A DNA stretch of 64,000 bases from Rhodospirillaceae bacterium (GCA_020852595.1 JADZAK010000177.1:1-64000), one strand, 5' to 3'; counted from the stretch's first letter, positions 8,124 through 19,876 are shown. Numbers and translations: made by a program. The notes: generated by a model from the letters alone, not told the origin.

Positions 8124-9773
8124 ATGGCGGAGGCCACCACTAAATCAGGGTTCGCGGGGCTCGCGGTCTATCTCGACCGGCGTGTGGCCATCATGCTTGC
8201 TCTCGGCATTTCGGCGGGCTTGCCGTTCATGCTCATCTTCGACACGCTGTCGGCGTGGCTGCGGGAGTCGGGGTTGACCCTCGAAGTCATTGGCTTCTTC
8301 TCGCTTGCCACGCTCTCCTATGCTTTCAAATTCGTCTGGGCGCCGCTCGTGGACCGCGCGCCGATCCCGGTGCTGACGCGTCTGCTGGGTCAGCGCCGCT
8401 CCTGGATGTTGTTGGCCCAGTTCGCGATCATTCTCGGCCTCTGGTCGATCTCGGCGACCGATCCCACCGCCAATCTCGCGATGATGGCCGTGTTCGCCGT
8501 CGCGACGGGGTTTGCCTCCGCGACCCAGGACATCGCCATGGATGCCTGGCGCATCGAAGTGTCCGACGACCGCGAGCAGGGCGCCATGGTCGCGGCCTAT
8601 ACCTGGGGCTACCGCATCGCCCGCCTGATCGCCGGGGTCGTGCCGTTGATCGTCGCCCAGGCCTTCAACTGGTCGCTGTCCTACTTCGTGATGGCGGCCA
8701 TGATGCTGATTGGCGTTGCGGCGACCTTGCTCGCGCCGCGTGAGAAAGCGGCGGCGTTGCGTCCCGTCGCCGACGACAGCGTGCCGGTGCGGCCCGTGGC
8801 CGACCGCGTCGAATGGTTGATCCGCATCGCGCTTCTGGCCGTTGGCGCGGCTGCATTAGGTTCGGGCCTGTCCGCGCGCGCCGATCTCTTCGCGTTTTTC
8901 CTGCCGCCCGAACAGGGCGTGGCGCTGAAGGTCCTGTGGCGCGCGAGCATCTTCGTTCAGCTGGCAAGCGTGGGTGTTGGCTTCGTGCTCTTCTTCCTCG
9001 CCGCGACGCCGCTCCCACATAAAGAGACGCGGCCCGGTTTCTTCCTCGCCCGCGCCTTCATCGATCCTTTCGCCGACTTCTTCCGCCATCATCGCGGTGA
9101 AGCAGGTCTTATCCTCACGGTCATCTGCCTCTACCGGGTCGCGGATTTCACCCTCAACATGATGAACCCTTTCTATCTCGATCTGGGCTTCACCCTGGTC
9201 GAGATCGCCGAGGTGCGCAAAGTCTGGGGCACGGTGATGTCGATGCTCGGCGTCTTCATCGCCGGCGCGGCCATGGCGCGCTGGGGACTGATGAGGCCGT
9301 TCCTGGTCGGCGCGTTTTTGGGGCCCTTGAGCAATCTTGCCTTCGCCTGGGTCGCGACCCAAGGCCACGACATCCCCGCGCTCATGATCGCCATGGCCAT
9401 CGACAATATCTCCGAGGCCTTCTCCGGGGCTTGTCTTGTCGCTTATATGTCGAGCCTCACGACCACGGGTTTCACCGCCACGCAATACGCGCTGTTCGCC
9501 TCGCTCTATGCGATCCCCGGCAAGCTCGTCGGCTCGCAGTCGGGCCGCATTGTCGAAGCCTCGGCGCACGCCGCCGAAGAGGGCGGTTTCTCCGCGCCGT
9601 TCCGCGAGCTTTTCACCGTGCCACCGGAAGCCCTGGCCAAGGGGGCGGCGGCCATCGAGGTGTCTTCCGCGTCGCTGGGCGCGGGTTACGTCTCCTTCTT
9701 CATCTACACATTCCTGGTCGGGATCGTCGCCATCGTGCTGACGTGGATCCTCGTGCGCCGCAAGACGGCGTAG
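8124..9773 (+). CDS. ampG: AmpG-like muropeptide MFS permease
   Basis: 549 residues with about 14 predicted membrane segments. The N-terminus matches AmpG: GISAGLPFMLIFDTLSAWLRESG, then IGFFSLATLSYAFKFVWAPLVDR and DIAMDAWRIE. AmpG imports GlcNAc-anhydroMurNAc-peptides from the periplasm for wall recycling, and in many species this feeds beta-lactamase induction. No ampC or ampR is in the window. The loop at about 210-260 is longer than in the E. coli protein (491 residues). It is convergent with the histidine kinase gene across 50 bases. Confidence 0.88.
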   Translation: MAEATTKSGFAGLAVYLDRRVAIMLALGISAGLPFMLIFDTLSAWLRESGLTLEVIGFFSLATLSYAFKFVWAPLVDRAPIPVLTRLLGQRRSWMLLAQFAIILGLWSISATDPTANLAMMAVFAVATGFASATQDIAMDAWRIEVSDDREQGAMVAAYTWGYRIARLIAGVVPLIVAQAFNWSLSYFVMAAMMLIGVAATLLAPREKAAALRPVADDSVPVRPVADRVEWLIRIALLAVGAAALGSGLSARADLFAFFLPPEQGVALKVLWRASIFVQLASVGVGFVLFFLAATPLPHKETRPGFFLARAFIDPFADFFRHHRGEAGLILTVICLYRVADFTLNMMNPFYLDLGFTLVEIAEVRKVWGTVMSMLGVFIAGAAMARWGLMRPFLVGAFLGPLSNLAFAWVATQGHDIPALMIAMAIDNISEAFSGACLVAYMSSLTTTGFTATQYALFASLYAIPGKLVGSQSGRIVEASAHAAEEGGFSAPFRELFTVPPEALAKGAAAIEVSSASLGAGYVSFFIYTFLVGIVAIVLTWILVRRKTA

Positions 9774-9823
9774 CGCACGGCGTCCTCCCGCTCCTGGCGC
9801 CTGAAGCGCCGCGCCGTAAAGAC

Positions 9824-11227
9824 TTAAGCCGGGACCGGCAGGAACACGGCGAAGGTCGAGCCCTTGCCGATCTCGCTCTCAATCGTCAGTACGCCGCGAT
9901 GACGGATGGTGATGTGCTTGACGATGGCCAACCCCAGCCCCGTGCCGCCCAGCTGGCGGGAGCGGGCGTTATCGACACGGTAGAAGCGCTCGGTCAGGCG
10001 CGCGAGATGCTCGCGCGGGATGCCTTCGCCGTAATCACGCACGGCGATCTTCAGGCACGCGCCGCGCCCCGGCATATCTTTCGGACGTGTCTGGCTCAGC
10101 GCGACTTCCACATCCACGCCTTTCTCGCCGCCGTATTTCACGGCGTTGCCGAGAAGGTTGAAGAACACCTGGTAAAGCTCGTTGATATCCGCGACGGCCT
10201 TGGGCGCGTCGGGCGCCGCCGTCACGCGGATCACCGGCTTATTGTCCGCGCCTTGTTTTTCGATCAACTCGATGACATTGCGCAGGGTGGGCATCACATC
10301 CACGGCCTCCGTGGGCCGGGTGTGCTCATGCAGTTCGATGCGTGACAAGGAGAGCAGGTCGTCGATCAGCCGCTTCATGCGCTCGGCTTGGGTCAGCATG
10401 ATCGGCAGGAACTTGGCCTGAGCTTCGGGATCGTCCTTGGCGGGGCCGAGCAGGGTCTCGGTGAAGCCCAGCACGCTGGCCAAGGGTGTGCGCAGCTCGT
10501 GGCTGGCGTTGGCGACGAAGTCGGCGCGCATCTGATCCATCTTCAGGCGCTCGGTCTGATCATGCAGCAGCACCAGCGCGGCGCGGCCGTCATGGACGGA
10601 GCTCGACAGCGGCACCACGGCGGCGAGGAAGGTGCGTTCCACGGGCGAGGGCAGGGTGAATTCCGCCTCGGCTTTCTTGGTTTGGACGAGGGCGCCATCG
10701 GCGGCTTCCAGCACCTTGGGATCGCGGATGATGCCGGCAAGATCGCGCCCCACCAGCGGCCCGGCGGTGCGCTCCGTCTCGAACAGCTCGCGCGCCGCGC
10801 CGTTGGTGCTGACGATGCGCCGGCGGTTGTCGAGGATGAACAAAGGGTCCGGCAAGCTGTCGAGAATGTTCTGGCGCGATTTGGCCAGCGCGCCGGCTTC
10901 ATCGCGCCGTTCCGCCCACAGTTTACGCAAGGCCGTGATGGCGGCCAGCAAACGCCGCGCGGTCGCGGATCTGTTGAGCTGCGGCGGCGGCGCGTCCGGG
11001 TCGGCCAGCATGCGTTCGGCGTAATCGATCATCAGATCGAAGTCGGCGAGGCGGGTGAAGACCAGCAGCGCCATGAACACAAAAACGACGGCGCTTGAGA
11101 CCAGCGCTTCCGTCCAGGACAGGCGCCCCGTTCCGCCCAACACCAAAAGCACGCTCCAGGCGGGAACGCACGGGCCCATGGCCCATGCGATCAGCCGGCG
11201 CGGAGAAGCAAAATTCGTCGGCGCCAT
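9824..11227 (-). CDS. PhoR-type sensor histidine kinase (orphan)
   Basis: 467 residues. There are two N-terminal membrane segments (about 12-32 and 40-58) with almost no periplasmic loop, then a PAS domain (about 120-235). HisKA has ANASHELRTPL with the phospho-accepting H243. The HATPase block has N box FFNLLGNAVKYG, G1 DYGEGIP, F box FYRVDNARS and G2 GGTGLGLAIVKH. The architecture is that of PhoR, the phosphate-limitation sensor. No phoB, pst or phoU gene is adjacent, so the cognate regulator must be elsewhere. It lies 32 bases downstream of maeB on the same strand and may be co-transcribed. Confidence 0.88.
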   Translation of the reverse strand: MAPTNFASPRRLIAWAMGPCVPAWSVLLVLGGTGRLSWTEALVSSAVVFVFMALLVFTRLADFDLMIDYAERMLADPDAPPPQLNRSATARRLLAAITALRKLWAERRDEAGALAKSRQNILDSLPDPLFILDNRRRIVSTNGAARELFETERTAGPLVGRDLAGIIRDPKVLEAADGALVQTKKAEAEFTLPSPVERTFLAAVVPLSSSVHDGRAALVLLHDQTERLKMDQMRADFVANASHELRTPLASVLGFTETLLGPAKDDPEAQAKFLPIMLTQAERMKRLIDDLLSLSRIELHEHTRPTEAVDVMPTLRNVIELIEKQGADNKPVIRVTAAPDAPKAVADINELYQVFFNLLGNAVKYGGEKGVDVEVALSQTRPKDMPGRGACLKIAVRDYGEGIPREHLARLTERFYRVDNARSRQLGGTGLGLAIVKHITIRHRGVLTIESEIGKGSTFAVFLPVPA

Positions 11228-11259
11228 TTGTCCCGGATCTAAGCCCTACAAAAAAGATA

Positions 11260-13587
11260 TCAAGTCAGTTTCGGCGTGCAGGAGTGCGCGGCCATCAGCG
11301 CCATCTGTACAAGGTCCGTGACCGAGGCGTCCATGTTCACGATCTGCACCGGCTTCTCCAACCCGATGAGCATCGGGCCGATGGACGACGCCGCGCTGAA
11401 GCGTTGGACCAGGCGCGTGGAAATGGTGGCCGCGTGCAGGCCGGGCATCACCAGCACGTTGGCCGCGCCCGACAGCTTGCAGAAGGGATACAGCTTGCGG
11501 TCCGGGTCCAGGGCCACGTCGACGTTCATCTCACCGTCAAATTCGAAGTCGATCTCGCCCGCCGCCGCCGCGTCGTTGAGCAGCGTCATGGCGCCGCGCA
11601 CGCGCTCCGGGATCACGCCGCGCGGATTGCCGAAGTTGGAATATGACAGAAGTGCGACTTTCGGCTCATGGCCCAGCCGCTTCACGGCCGCCGCGCTCTC
11701 GATGGCGATGCGCGCGAGTTCGGCGTCCGTCGGGCGTTCGTGAATGGCGGTGTCGGCCACGAACAGGGTCCGGCCACGGGCCACGATCATGGTCAATCCA
11801 AAGATCGGCGCGTTCGGGGTGGTGTCGATCACCTGACGCACATCGCTCAGCGCGCTGTGATAGTTGCGTGTCAGGCCCGTGACCACCGTATCCGCATGGC
11901 CAAACGCCAGTATGCAAGCCGCGAAGATATTGCGGTCCTGGTTCACCATGCGCTCGGCGTCGCGCTGCAAGAAACCTTGGCGCTGCAAACGGCGGTACAG
12001 GAAGTCCGCATACTGCGCGACGGAATTGTTCTCGCGCGCATTGGTGATGGTGATGCCTTCCAGGTCTTCCGGACGCAGCGCGAGGTTGGCGATCATCTCT
12101 TCCACCTTGCGCCGGCGCGCGACCAGGATCGCTTTGCCGTAGCCCGCATTGCGATAGGCGATCGCGGCCCGCAGCGAACGTTCTTCCTCGCCTTCCGCGA
12201 ATACAACCGTGCGCGGCGAGCGCACCACTTCGTTGCTCACTGTCTGCAAGGTGGCCGCCGTTGGATCGAGGCGCGCGGCGAGTTGCTTGCGGTAGGCGGG
12301 CATATCCGTCATCGGCTTGCGCGCGACCCCGGTGTCCATCGCGGCCTTTGCGACGGCCGGCGGCACGGTTGCGATCAGGCGCGGATCGAACGGCACCGGG
12401 ATGATGTACTCTCGGCCGTATCTCAATTTGCGGCCCGAATAAGCGGCGGCGACTTCTTCCGGGACGTCCTGGCGCGCAAGCTCCGCCAGGGCGCGGGCGG
12501 CGGCCAGCTTCATCTCTTCATTGATGGTGCGCGCGCGCACATCGAGCGCGCCGCGGAAGATGAACGGGAAGCCGAGAACGTTGTTCACCTGGTTCGGGTA
12601 GTCGGAGCGGCCTGTCGCAACAATCGCATCGTCACGCACTTCGCTCACTTCTTCCGGCGTGATCTCGGGGTCCGGATTCGCCATCGCGAAGATGATCGGG
12701 TTCTTGGCCATGGATTTGACCATGACCGGCGTCACCGCGCCCTTCACCGACAGGCCGAAGAACACATCCGCGCCTTCAAGGGCTTCGGCCAGCGTGCGCG
12801 CCTTGGTGTCGGCGGCGTGCGCGGCTTTCCACTGGTTCATGTTCTCCGCACGGCCGCGGTACACGACGCCTTTTGAATCGCACATGATCACGTTCTCGGC
12901 GCGCACGCCCAAAGCCTTGGCGAGCTCCAGGCACGAGATCGCCGCCGCGCCGGCGCCGTTCAGCACGAGCTTGACGTCGGAGAGTTTGCGGCCCGTGAGG
13001 TCGCAGGCGTTGATGAGGCCGGCGGTGCAGATGATGGCCGTGCCGTGCTGGTCGTCATGGAACACCGGAATGTCCATGAGCTCGCGCAGGCGGCTTTCAA
13101 TGATGAAGCACTCGGGCGCTTTGATGTCCTCGAGGTTGATGCCGCCGAAGCTGGGCCCCAGATAGCGCACGCTGTTGATGAACTCATCGACGTCGCGGGT
13201 ATCGACTTCCAGGTCGATGCCGTCCACGTCGGCGAATTTTTTGAACAGAACCGCTTTGCCTTCCATCACCGGCTTGCCGGCCAGCGCGCCGAGGTCGCCG
13301 AGGCCGAGCACTGCCGTACCATTTGAGATCACGGCCACGAGGTTGCCCTTGGCCGTGTAGTCGTAAGCGGTGTTGGGATCGCGCGCGATCTCTAAGCAGG
13401 GCGCCGCGACGCCGGGCGAATAAGCGAGCGACAGGTCGTGCTGGGTGGTCAGCGGCTTGGTCGCGGTGATCTCGATCTTGCCGGGCCGGCCCGTGGCGTG
13501 GAACGTCAGGGATTCTTGATCGAAGTTGCGCCGCACCGGCCGCTTCGTCTGCTCCACACCCGTCTTTGCCGGCGCGTTGCTGTCCAT
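11260..13587 (-). CDS. maeB: NADP-dependent malic enzyme with phosphotransacetylase-like domain
   Basis: 775 residues from the ATG at 13587, supported by an AAGGGG ribosome site six bases upstream; an earlier in-frame start lacks one. It oxidatively decarboxylates malate to pyruvate. The N-terminal malic-enzyme part has [15 protein letters not shown], a Rossmann region [20 protein letters not shown] and [10 protein letters not shown]. The C-terminal half (about 430-770) resembles phosphotransacetylase ([26 protein letters not shown]) and is usually regulatory, binding acetyl-CoA, rather than catalytic. This hybrid form is standard in Alphaproteobacteria. Confidence 0.96.
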   Translation of the reverse strand: MDSNAPAKTGVEQTKRPVRRNFDQESLTFHATGRPGKIEITATKPLTTQHDLSLAYSPGVAAPCLEIARDPNTAYDYTAKGNLVAVISNGTAVLGLGDLGALAGKPVMEGKAVLFKKFADVDGIDLEVDTRDVDEFINSVRYLGPSFGGINLEDIKAPECFIIESRLRELMDIPVFHDDQHGTAIICTAGLINACDLTGRKLSDVKLVLNGAGAAAISCLELAKALGVRAENVIMCDSKGVVYRGRAENMNQWKAAHAADTKARTLAEALEGADVFFGLSVKGAVTPVMVKSMAKNPIIFAMANPDPEITPEEVSEVRDDAIVATGRSDYPNQVNNVLGFPFIFRGALDVRARTINEEMKLAAARALAELARQDVPEEVAAAYSGRKLRYGREYIIPVPFDPRLIATVPPAVAKAAMDTGVARKPMTDMPAYRKQLAARLDPTAATLQTVSNEVVRSPRTVVFAEGEEERSLRAAIAYRNAGYGKAILVARRRKVEEMIANLALRPEDLEGITITNARENNSVAQYADFLYRRLQRQGFLQRDAERMVNQDRNIFAACILAFGHADTVVTGLTRNYHSALSDVRQVIDTTPNAPIFGLTMIVARGRTLFVADTAIHERPTDAELARIAIESAAAVKRLGHEPKVALLSYSNFGNPRGVIPERVRGAMTLLNDAAAAGEIDFEFDGEMNVDVALDPDRKLYPFCKLSGAANVLVMPGLHAATISTRLVQRFSAASSIGPMLIGLEKPVQIVNMDASVTDLVQMALMAAHSCTPKLT

Positions 13588-13835
13588 CGTGCTCCCCTTC
13601 AATTTACGTTTGCTCAAGGCTCTCACCGGCCCTGTTGATAACCATTGTGCCGCAGCGCTCTGGTCAATGCAAAACGCAATGATACCAATGCGCTGCACCG
13701 CACACCCCGTGACGCCGCGATGACAGATTCACAAGCGGAATTCCGCCGGTCGTTCTCCCTTTCGCGCGTGCGCGGCTTGTTATAGTGAGAAGACTCCGCG
13801 CGTCTACCCACATCTAGAATTTTGGACCCTCGCCT

Positions 13836-16586
13836 TTGCCGGATGAAACTCTCGAGACAGCGGCTCTAGCGGCGCCTTCGTCATCCGCCGGCGAAGCTCC
13901 GACCCCGATGATGAGCCAATATCTCAGCGTGAAGGCCGGCTACCCGGACGCGCTGCTCTTTTATCGGATGGGCGATTTCTACGAACTGTTTTTCGATGAC
14001 GCCGTGAAGGCCGCCGGCGCGCTCGACATTGCGCTCACCAAACGCGGCAAGCACCTCGGCGAAGATATCCCCATGTGCGGCGTGCCCGTGCACTCCCACG
14101 AGGCCTATCTCGCCCGCCTGATCCGCGCCGGCTTCAAGGTCGCCGTCGGCGAGCAGATGGAAGACCCCGCCGAAGCCAAGAAGCGCGGCGCGAAGTCGGT
14201 GGTGAAACGCGACGTGGTGCGCCTCATCACGCCAGGCACGCTCACCGAGGATTCCCTTCTGGATGCCCGCGCGCACAAGTATCTCGCGGCGCTGGCGCAG
14301 GTGAAGGGCGACGCCGAGCATGAGTTCGGTCTCGCCTGGCTCGACGTCTCCACCGGCGACTTCCAGTTACAGCCGGTCCGGCGCGCCGGGCTTACGGCCG
14401 CGCTCGCCCGCCTGGAACCCGGCGAGCTTCTACTGTCCGAAAAGATCTTCCTCGACCCCGATATGGCCGCCCTGCTCGAGCCCTGGAAGCGCCGCCTCTC
14501 ACCGCTGCCCACCCCGCGCTTTGATTCCGAGAACGCCCGCAAGCGTCTGGAAAAGCTTTTTGTCGTCGGTACCTTGGACGCTTTCGGCGCTTTCTCCCGC
14601 GCTGAAACCGCCGCCGCCGGCGCGCTGGTGGACTATGTCGAGCTGACGCAGAAGGGCAAGCTGCCGAGCCTTTCGGCGCCGCAGCGTCTGTCCGTCGGCG
14701 CGGTGATGGAGATCGACGCCGCGACCCGGCGCAACCTCGAACTCACCCAAACATTGTCCGGGGAACGGCGCGGCAGTTTGCTCTCGGTCATCGACCGCAC
14801 CATCACCGGCGCCGGCGCGCGCCTGCTCGCGAGCCAGCTCAACGCGCCGCTCACCGATCCCGCACGCATCAACGAACGCTTGGATGCCGTGACCTTCTTT
14901 GTCACCGCCCAGCCCGCGCGCGACAGCGTGCGCACCGCGCTCGTCCAATGTCCGGATATCGAGCGCGCGCTGTCGCGTCTCTCGCTTGGCCGCGGCGGCC
15001 CGCGCGATCTCGCCTGCATGCGCGATGCGCTCGCCCAAGTGCCCGGCTTGCGTGCGGCGGTGATGGATCTGCCCGCAAGCCTCCTGCCGCCGTCGCCCTT
15101 GGTCGCGCGTCAGCTCACCGCGCTCGGCCAACACGAAACACTCGTCGCGCGCCTTTCCCGCGCGCTCGCCGCCGAGCTCCCGCTGCTCGCGCGCGACGGC
15201 GGTTTCATCGCGCCCGGCTACGACCCGACTCTCGACGAGTTCCTCGTCTTGCGCGACGAAAGCCGCAAGCTCATCGCCGGCCTGCAGGCCCGCTATGCCG
15301 AGCTTTCCGGCATTTCCGCGCTGAAAATCCGCCACAACAATATCCTCGGCTACTACATCGAAACGACCGGAAAACCGGGCGAAACTTTGATGGAAAAGGC
15401 GCGTGCCGGTGGTCCCGAGGCGATCTTCATCCACCGTCAGAGCATGGCCAACGCCATGCGCTTCACGACGGTTGAACTCTCCGAACTCGAAGACAAGATC
15501 CGCTCCGCCGCCGACAAGGCGCTCGCGCTGGAACTTAAACTCTTCGCCGATCTCGTGACCGAAGTGCTTGCGCACCGCACCGAGATCGCGAGCGCCGCCG
15601 CCGCCATGGCGGGCCTCGATGTCGCCACCGCGCTCTCTCAGCTCGCGGTCAACGAAGGCCATGTGCGCCCCGAGATCGACGACGGCCGCGCGTTCCAAAT
15701 TTCCGGCGGCCGTCACCCGGTTGTAGAATCCGTGCTCAAAGTAAGCGGCACGCCTTTCGTCGCCAATGACTGCACATTGGGCGACGGCGCCAAGAAGAAT
15801 GGACGCTTGTGGCTCATCACCGGTCCCAACATGGCCGGTAAAAGCACGTTCCTGCGCCAGAACGCGCTCATCGCACTGCTCGCGCAAATAGGTGCTTATG
15901 TTCCGGCGACGGCCGCGCATATCGGCACCATCGACCGTCTGTTCTCGCGCGTGGGTGCGGCGGACGATCTTGCGCGCGGGCGATCGACCTTCATGGTCGA
16001 AATGGTCGAGACCGCCGCCATCCTCAATCAGGCGACGCCGCGCTCCTTTGTGATCCTCGATGAAATCGGCCGCGGCACCGCGACCTTCGATGGTCTGTCC
16101 ATCGCCTGGGCCAGCCTTGAGCATCTGCACGACATCAACAAATGCCGCGCGCTGTTCGCCACCCACTATCACGAACTCACCGCGCTCGCGGCGCGTCTGC
16201 CCGAACTCGCCCCGCACACCATGCGCGTCAAGGAATGGCAAGGCGACGTGGTGTTCCTGCACGAAGTCGCCCCTGGCGCGGCGGACCGCTCCTACGGCAT
16301 CCATGTGGGCCGTCTCGCCGGTTTGCCGCCTGCCGTCATCGCGCGGGCCGAACAGGTGCTCGCCATCCTGGAAAAGGATCAGCAGGGCGGCGGCGCGGCG
16401 CGTCTGGCCGACGATCTCCCGCTGTTCGCCGCCATGCCCAAGCCGATGGCGGGCGGCGTCAACCGCCCCACCGGCCCGTCCCCGCTCGAGACGGCCCTGG
16501 CCGAGGTTTCGCCCGACAGTTTAAGTCCCCGGGAAGCGCTCGATCTTCTTTATCGCCTCAAGGCCTTAACTCCGGAAAAGACCTGA
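13836..16586 (+). CDS. mutS: DNA mismatch repair ATPase MutS
   Basis: 916 residues if translation starts at the TTG at 13836; an ATG at 13908 (MMSQYLSVK) would remove 24 poorly conserved residues and is a real alternative. Domain I has the mismatch-reading Phe motif in [10 protein letters not shown]. The lever and clamp regions follow, then the ATPase with Walker [10 protein letters not shown] (about 664-672), Walker [10 protein letters not shown] (about 739-747) and the HYHEL segment. MutS recognises mismatches and recruits MutL. It is divergent from maeB across 248 bases that should hold both promoters. Confidence 0.97.
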   Translation: MPDETLETAALAAPSSSAGEAPTPMMSQYLSVKAGYPDALLFYRMGDFYELFFDDAVKAAGALDIALTKRGKHLGEDIPMCGVPVHSHEAYLARLIRAGFKVAVGEQMEDPAEAKKRGAKSVVKRDVVRLITPGTLTEDSLLDARAHKYLAALAQVKGDAEHEFGLAWLDVSTGDFQLQPVRRAGLTAALARLEPGELLLSEKIFLDPDMAALLEPWKRRLSPLPTPRFDSENARKRLEKLFVVGTLDAFGAFSRAETAAAGALVDYVELTQKGKLPSLSAPQRLSVGAVMEIDAATRRNLELTQTLSGERRGSLLSVIDRTITGAGARLLASQLNAPLTDPARINERLDAVTFFVTAQPARDSVRTALVQCPDIERALSRLSLGRGGPRDLACMRDALAQVPGLRAAVMDLPASLLPPSPLVARQLTALGQHETLVARLSRALAAELPLLARDGGFIAPGYDPTLDEFLVLRDESRKLIAGLQARYAELSGISALKIRHNNILGYYIETTGKPGETLMEKARAGGPEAIFIHRQSMANAMRFTTVELSELEDKIRSAADKALALELKLFADLVTEVLAHRTEIASAAAAMAGLDVATALSQLAVNEGHVRPEIDDGRAFQISGGRHPVVESVLKVSGTPFVANDCTLGDGAKKNGRLWLITGPNMAGKSTFLRQNALIALLAQIGAYVPATAAHIGTIDRLFSRVGAADDLARGRSTFMVEMVETAAILNQATPRSFVILDEIGRGTATFDGLSIAWASLEHLHDINKCRALFATHYHELTALAARLPELAPHTMRVKEWQGDVVFLHEVAPGAADRSYGIHVGRLAGLPPAVIARAEQVLAILEKDQQGGGAARLADDLPLFAAMPKPMAGGVNRPTGPSPLETALAEVSPDSLSPREALDLLYRLKALTPEKT

Positions 16587-16620
16587 AACGGGAACCGGCG
16601 CCCTCTGGTATAGTGGGGCC

Positions 16621-17016
16621 ATGTTCGACATCGACCCCGACAAGCCGAATATCCCCGCGCTCGCCCGCATTCTTTCGGGCATGGGCCTGCTCCTGCTCGT
16701 CGGCAGCCTCGTCTCCATGCTGCTGGCTTTTTCCGGCTACGCCTGGGTGAATGAAATCTACGCCATGGCCGGCGCGGGCGGGTCGTTTCTGCTCGCGCTC
16801 CTGTTCTTGGGTCAGGCCAAGATCATCGAGGCGCTCGCGGTGGTCAGCGCGCGGGTCAAATCGCGCTTTGCGATCGATGCCGCCGCGGCGAAAGTCGGCG
16901 CGGTCCCCGCCGCGCCCAATACCGCCTGGGCCGGGCCGGCCGCCAAGGCCTCCAAGGACCGCATCATTCATGTGCCTGACGAGCAGGCGCGCCAGTCCGG
17001 CTTTAAAGTGAGATAG
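16621..17016 (+). CDS. Small membrane protein of unknown function
   Basis: 131 residues, not recognised. There are two adjacent hydrophobic helices (about 18-40 and 44-68), so a hairpin in the inner membrane with a soluble C-terminal tail of about 60 residues rich in Ala, Lys and Pro is likely. It sits 34 bases after mutS and 64 before glnD on the same strand, which suggests co-transcription but no obvious function. Codon use looks like its neighbours. Confidence 0.7.
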   Translation: MFDIDPDKPNIPALARILSGMGLLLLVGSLVSMLLAFSGYAWVNEIYAMAGAGGSFLLALLFLGQAKIIEALAVVSARVKSRFAIDAAAAKVGAVPAAPNTAWAGPAAKASKDRIIHVPDEQARQSGFKVR

Positions 17017-17080
17017 GTTGCCGGCCCCAAGCAGGGGCCTCATATAGAACGCGCGCTTCCTCGGAAAAGACGGGCCCCTT

Positions 17081-19876
17081 TTGTCCACGATCCATCAACC
17101 TCGCGAGATCATCGACCGCCGCCGGCTCGAGGCCGAGCTCGATGACGCCGTGAAGGATGCGCGCGAGGGCGCGCGCCGGGGGCTCCTGATCGCCAAGCTG
17201 AAAGCCGCGCAGATGGCCGGCACGGCCGTGATCCGCGAACGGTTCGAGAAAGGCCGCGCCAGCGGCGCCGATACCGTCGCCGCGCACAGTTATCTCATGG
17301 ATCAACTGATCCGTGTCCTCTACGACTTCGCCACGGCTCATGTCCTTTCCCGCGGCGTGCCGACAAAAGGCGAGCGCATCGCCATCGTCGCCATCGGCGG
17401 CTACGGCCGCGGCGAACTTGCTCCGCTCTCGGACATCGATCTGTTGTTCCTGCTGCCCTACAAGCCGACCCCGTTCTCCGAACAGCTTGCCGAGTTCATG
17501 CTCTATGCGCTGTGGGATCTCGGTCTCAAGGTCGGCCACGCGGTGCGCTCGGTGGACGAGAACATCGCGCAAGCCAAAGCCGACTTCACCATTCGCACCA
17601 CGCTGCTCGAAGCGCGCTGGGTATGGGGCGATCAGGATCTCGCCAATGAACTCCTCACCCGCTTCAAGAAAGAAGTAAAGCGCGGCACCGCGCAGGAGTT
17701 CGTGAAGGCCAAGCTCACGGAGCGCGACGAACGCCACCAGAAGCTCGGCGATTCACGCTACCGCCTCGAGCCCAACGTGAAGGAAGACAAAGGGGGCTTG
17801 CGCGATCTGCACACCCTGTTCTGGATCGCGAAGTATCTCTACGGCGTGTCCGACATTCGAAAGCTCACCGACAACGGCATCATCGATGACGATGCGGCGG
17901 GGCGCTTCATGAAGGCGCATGACTTCCTCTCCACCGTGCGCTGCTATCTCCACTATCTCACGGGCCGCACCGACAACCGCCTGACCTTCGACCTGCAGCG
18001 CGAGATCGCGCCGCGCCTCGGCTACACGGACCGGGCTGGGGCCGCCGCCGTCGAACGTTTTATGCGTCACTACTTCCTCGTCGCCCGTGACGTCGGCGAT
18101 CTCACGCGCATCTTCTGCACGCTGCTTGAGGAAGGCCAGCCCAAGAAGGGCATGGCGCGTCTCGCCGCCCGCTGGCGCCAGCGCACCATCGACGGCTTTG
18201 TAGTCGACGGCGGGCGCATCGGGGTGAAGGACCCGGCGGTCTTCATCGGCGAGCCGATCAAGCTGCTCACCATCTTCTTGACCGCGCTTCAGCACAATCT
18301 CGACTTCCAGCCCGCCGTCCTGCGCGCCATCGCGCATCACGCGCGCGGCGTCACGGGCCTGCGCAACGATCCGGACGCCAATAAAGTTTTCCTCGATATC
18401 CTCACGCATAAGAACGGCGCCGAGAATACGCTACGCCTGATGAGCGAGTGCGGCGTGTTCGGGCGCTTCATCCCCGACTTCGCCCGCGTCGTCGCGCAGA
18501 TGCAGTACGATATGTACCATGTGTACACAACCGACGAGCACACGATCCGCGCGATCGGTATCCTCAATCGCATCGAGCAGGGCAAGCTGAAGACCGAGCT
18601 GCCGATCTCGTCGGATATCATCCACAAGATCGATTCCAAGCGCGTGATCTATATGGCGGTGCTGCTGCACGACATCGCCAAGGGACGCAGCGGCGACCAT
18701 TCGGATCTCGGCGCCGAGATCGCGCTGCATCTCTGCCCGCGTCTGGGCCTGACGTCGGCGGAAACCGAAACCGTGAGCTGGCTGGTGAAACATCACCTGC
18801 TCATGAGCAATACCGCCTTCAAGCGCGACCTCGACGATCCCGCCACCATCTCGCGTTTTGCGGAGATGGTGCAGTCGCCCGAACGCCTGAAGCTTCTCGT
18901 CATCCTGACGTGCGCCGATATCCGCGCCGTGGGTCCCACGGTATGGAACAACTGGAAGGCCACGCTGCTGAAAGAACTGTTCACGCGCGCCGACCGGGTC
19001 ATGCGTGGCAGCCAGGCCGACGCCGGCATCGATGTGCGTGTGACCAAAGCCAAGGACGCGCTTGCCGAGCGTCTTGCCGATTGGCCCGCGCACACGCGTG
19101 AAAACCTGCTGAGTTTGGCATCGCCCGCGTTCTGGCTCGGGGAAGACACCGACACCCACGAACGCATGGCGCACTTCATGCGCGCCGCCGACGAAGTGGG
19201 CGAGAAGATCGCCATCGACTTCACCGTCGACGCCGTACGCGACGCCACCCTCATGACCCTCTACACACCCGACCATCCGGGCCTGTTCGCACGCATCGCC
19301 GGCGCGCTGGCCTTGACGGGCGTTTCGGTCGTGGACGCGAAAATCCTCACCCTCTCCAACGGCATGGCGCTCGACACCTTCGCCGTCCAGGACTTCGAAG
19401 GCCACGCCATCCCCATCGATCACCGCACCCAGCGCATCAAGAGCCGCATCATCTCGGCCCTTGAGGGCCGCATGCGGCTTAACCAGGAACTTCCCAAGGT
19501 CAGCTCGCGCCTGCCGTCCCGCGTCCAGGCGCTCGAAGTGCCGCCGCGCGTCATCATCGACAACACCGCTTCCAAGGTCTGCAGCGTCATCGAAATCAAC
19601 GGCCACGACCGGCCGGGTTTTCTGTTCGACGTGACGAAAACCCTCACGGATCTCGGCCTCCAGATCTTCTCGGCCCACATCTCGACATATGGGGAACGCG
19701 TCGTGGACGTCTTCTATGTGAAAGACGTTTTCGGCATGAGGATCGAGAACGAGACAAAAATCCGCCAGATTCGCGATGCACTAGGACAGGCGATTGGTGT
19801 CGCGGCCGGCGACGTCTCGGTGCAGCAGCGACCCTCTTTTGCCGCCCCGCCGGCGCCCGGCGCCGCCGCCGAATAG
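17081..19876 (+). CDS. glnD: [Protein-PII] uridylyltransferase/uridylyl-removing enzyme
   Basis: 931 residues from a TTG start at 17081. GlnD senses glutamine and adds or removes UMP on PII proteins, setting glutamine synthetase activity and nitrogen gene expression. The nucleotidyltransferase motif GGYGRGELAPLSDIDLLF (106-123) has D118 and D120 for metal binding. An HD domain follows (LLHDIAKGRSGDHSDLG, about 528-544) for UMP removal. Two C-terminal ACT domains (about 720-795 and 835-905, with DHPGLFARIAGAL and DRPGFLFDVTKTL) bind glutamine. murJ follows after 18 bases, a linkage common in Alphaproteobacteria. Confidence 0.96.
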   Translation: MSTIHQPREIIDRRRLEAELDDAVKDAREGARRGLLIAKLKAAQMAGTAVIRERFEKGRASGADTVAAHSYLMDQLIRVLYDFATAHVLSRGVPTKGERIAIVAIGGYGRGELAPLSDIDLLFLLPYKPTPFSEQLAEFMLYALWDLGLKVGHAVRSVDENIAQAKADFTIRTTLLEARWVWGDQDLANELLTRFKKEVKRGTAQEFVKAKLTERDERHQKLGDSRYRLEPNVKEDKGGLRDLHTLFWIAKYLYGVSDIRKLTDNGIIDDDAAGRFMKAHDFLSTVRCYLHYLTGRTDNRLTFDLQREIAPRLGYTDRAGAAAVERFMRHYFLVARDVGDLTRIFCTLLEEGQPKKGMARLAARWRQRTIDGFVVDGGRIGVKDPAVFIGEPIKLLTIFLTALQHNLDFQPAVLRAIAHHARGVTGLRNDPDANKVFLDILTHKNGAENTLRLMSECGVFGRFIPDFARVVAQMQYDMYHVYTTDEHTIRAIGILNRIEQGKLKTELPISSDIIHKIDSKRVIYMAVLLHDIAKGRSGDHSDLGAEIALHLCPRLGLTSAETETVSWLVKHHLLMSNTAFKRDLDDPATISRFAEMVQSPERLKLLVILTCADIRAVGPTVWNNWKATLLKELFTRADRVMRGSQADAGIDVRVTKAKDALAERLADWPAHTRENLLSLASPAFWLGEDTDTHERMAHFMRAADEVGEKIAIDFTVDAVRDATLMTLYTPDHPGLFARIAGALALTGVSVVDAKILTLSNGMALDTFAVQDFEGHAIPIDHRTQRIKSRIISALEGRMRLNQELPKVSSRLPSRVQALEVPPRVIIDNTASKVCSVIEINGHDRPGFLFDVTKTLTDLGLQIFSAHISTYGERVVDVFYVKDVFGMRIENETKIRQIRDALGQAIGVAAGDVSVQQRPSFAAPPAPGAAAE

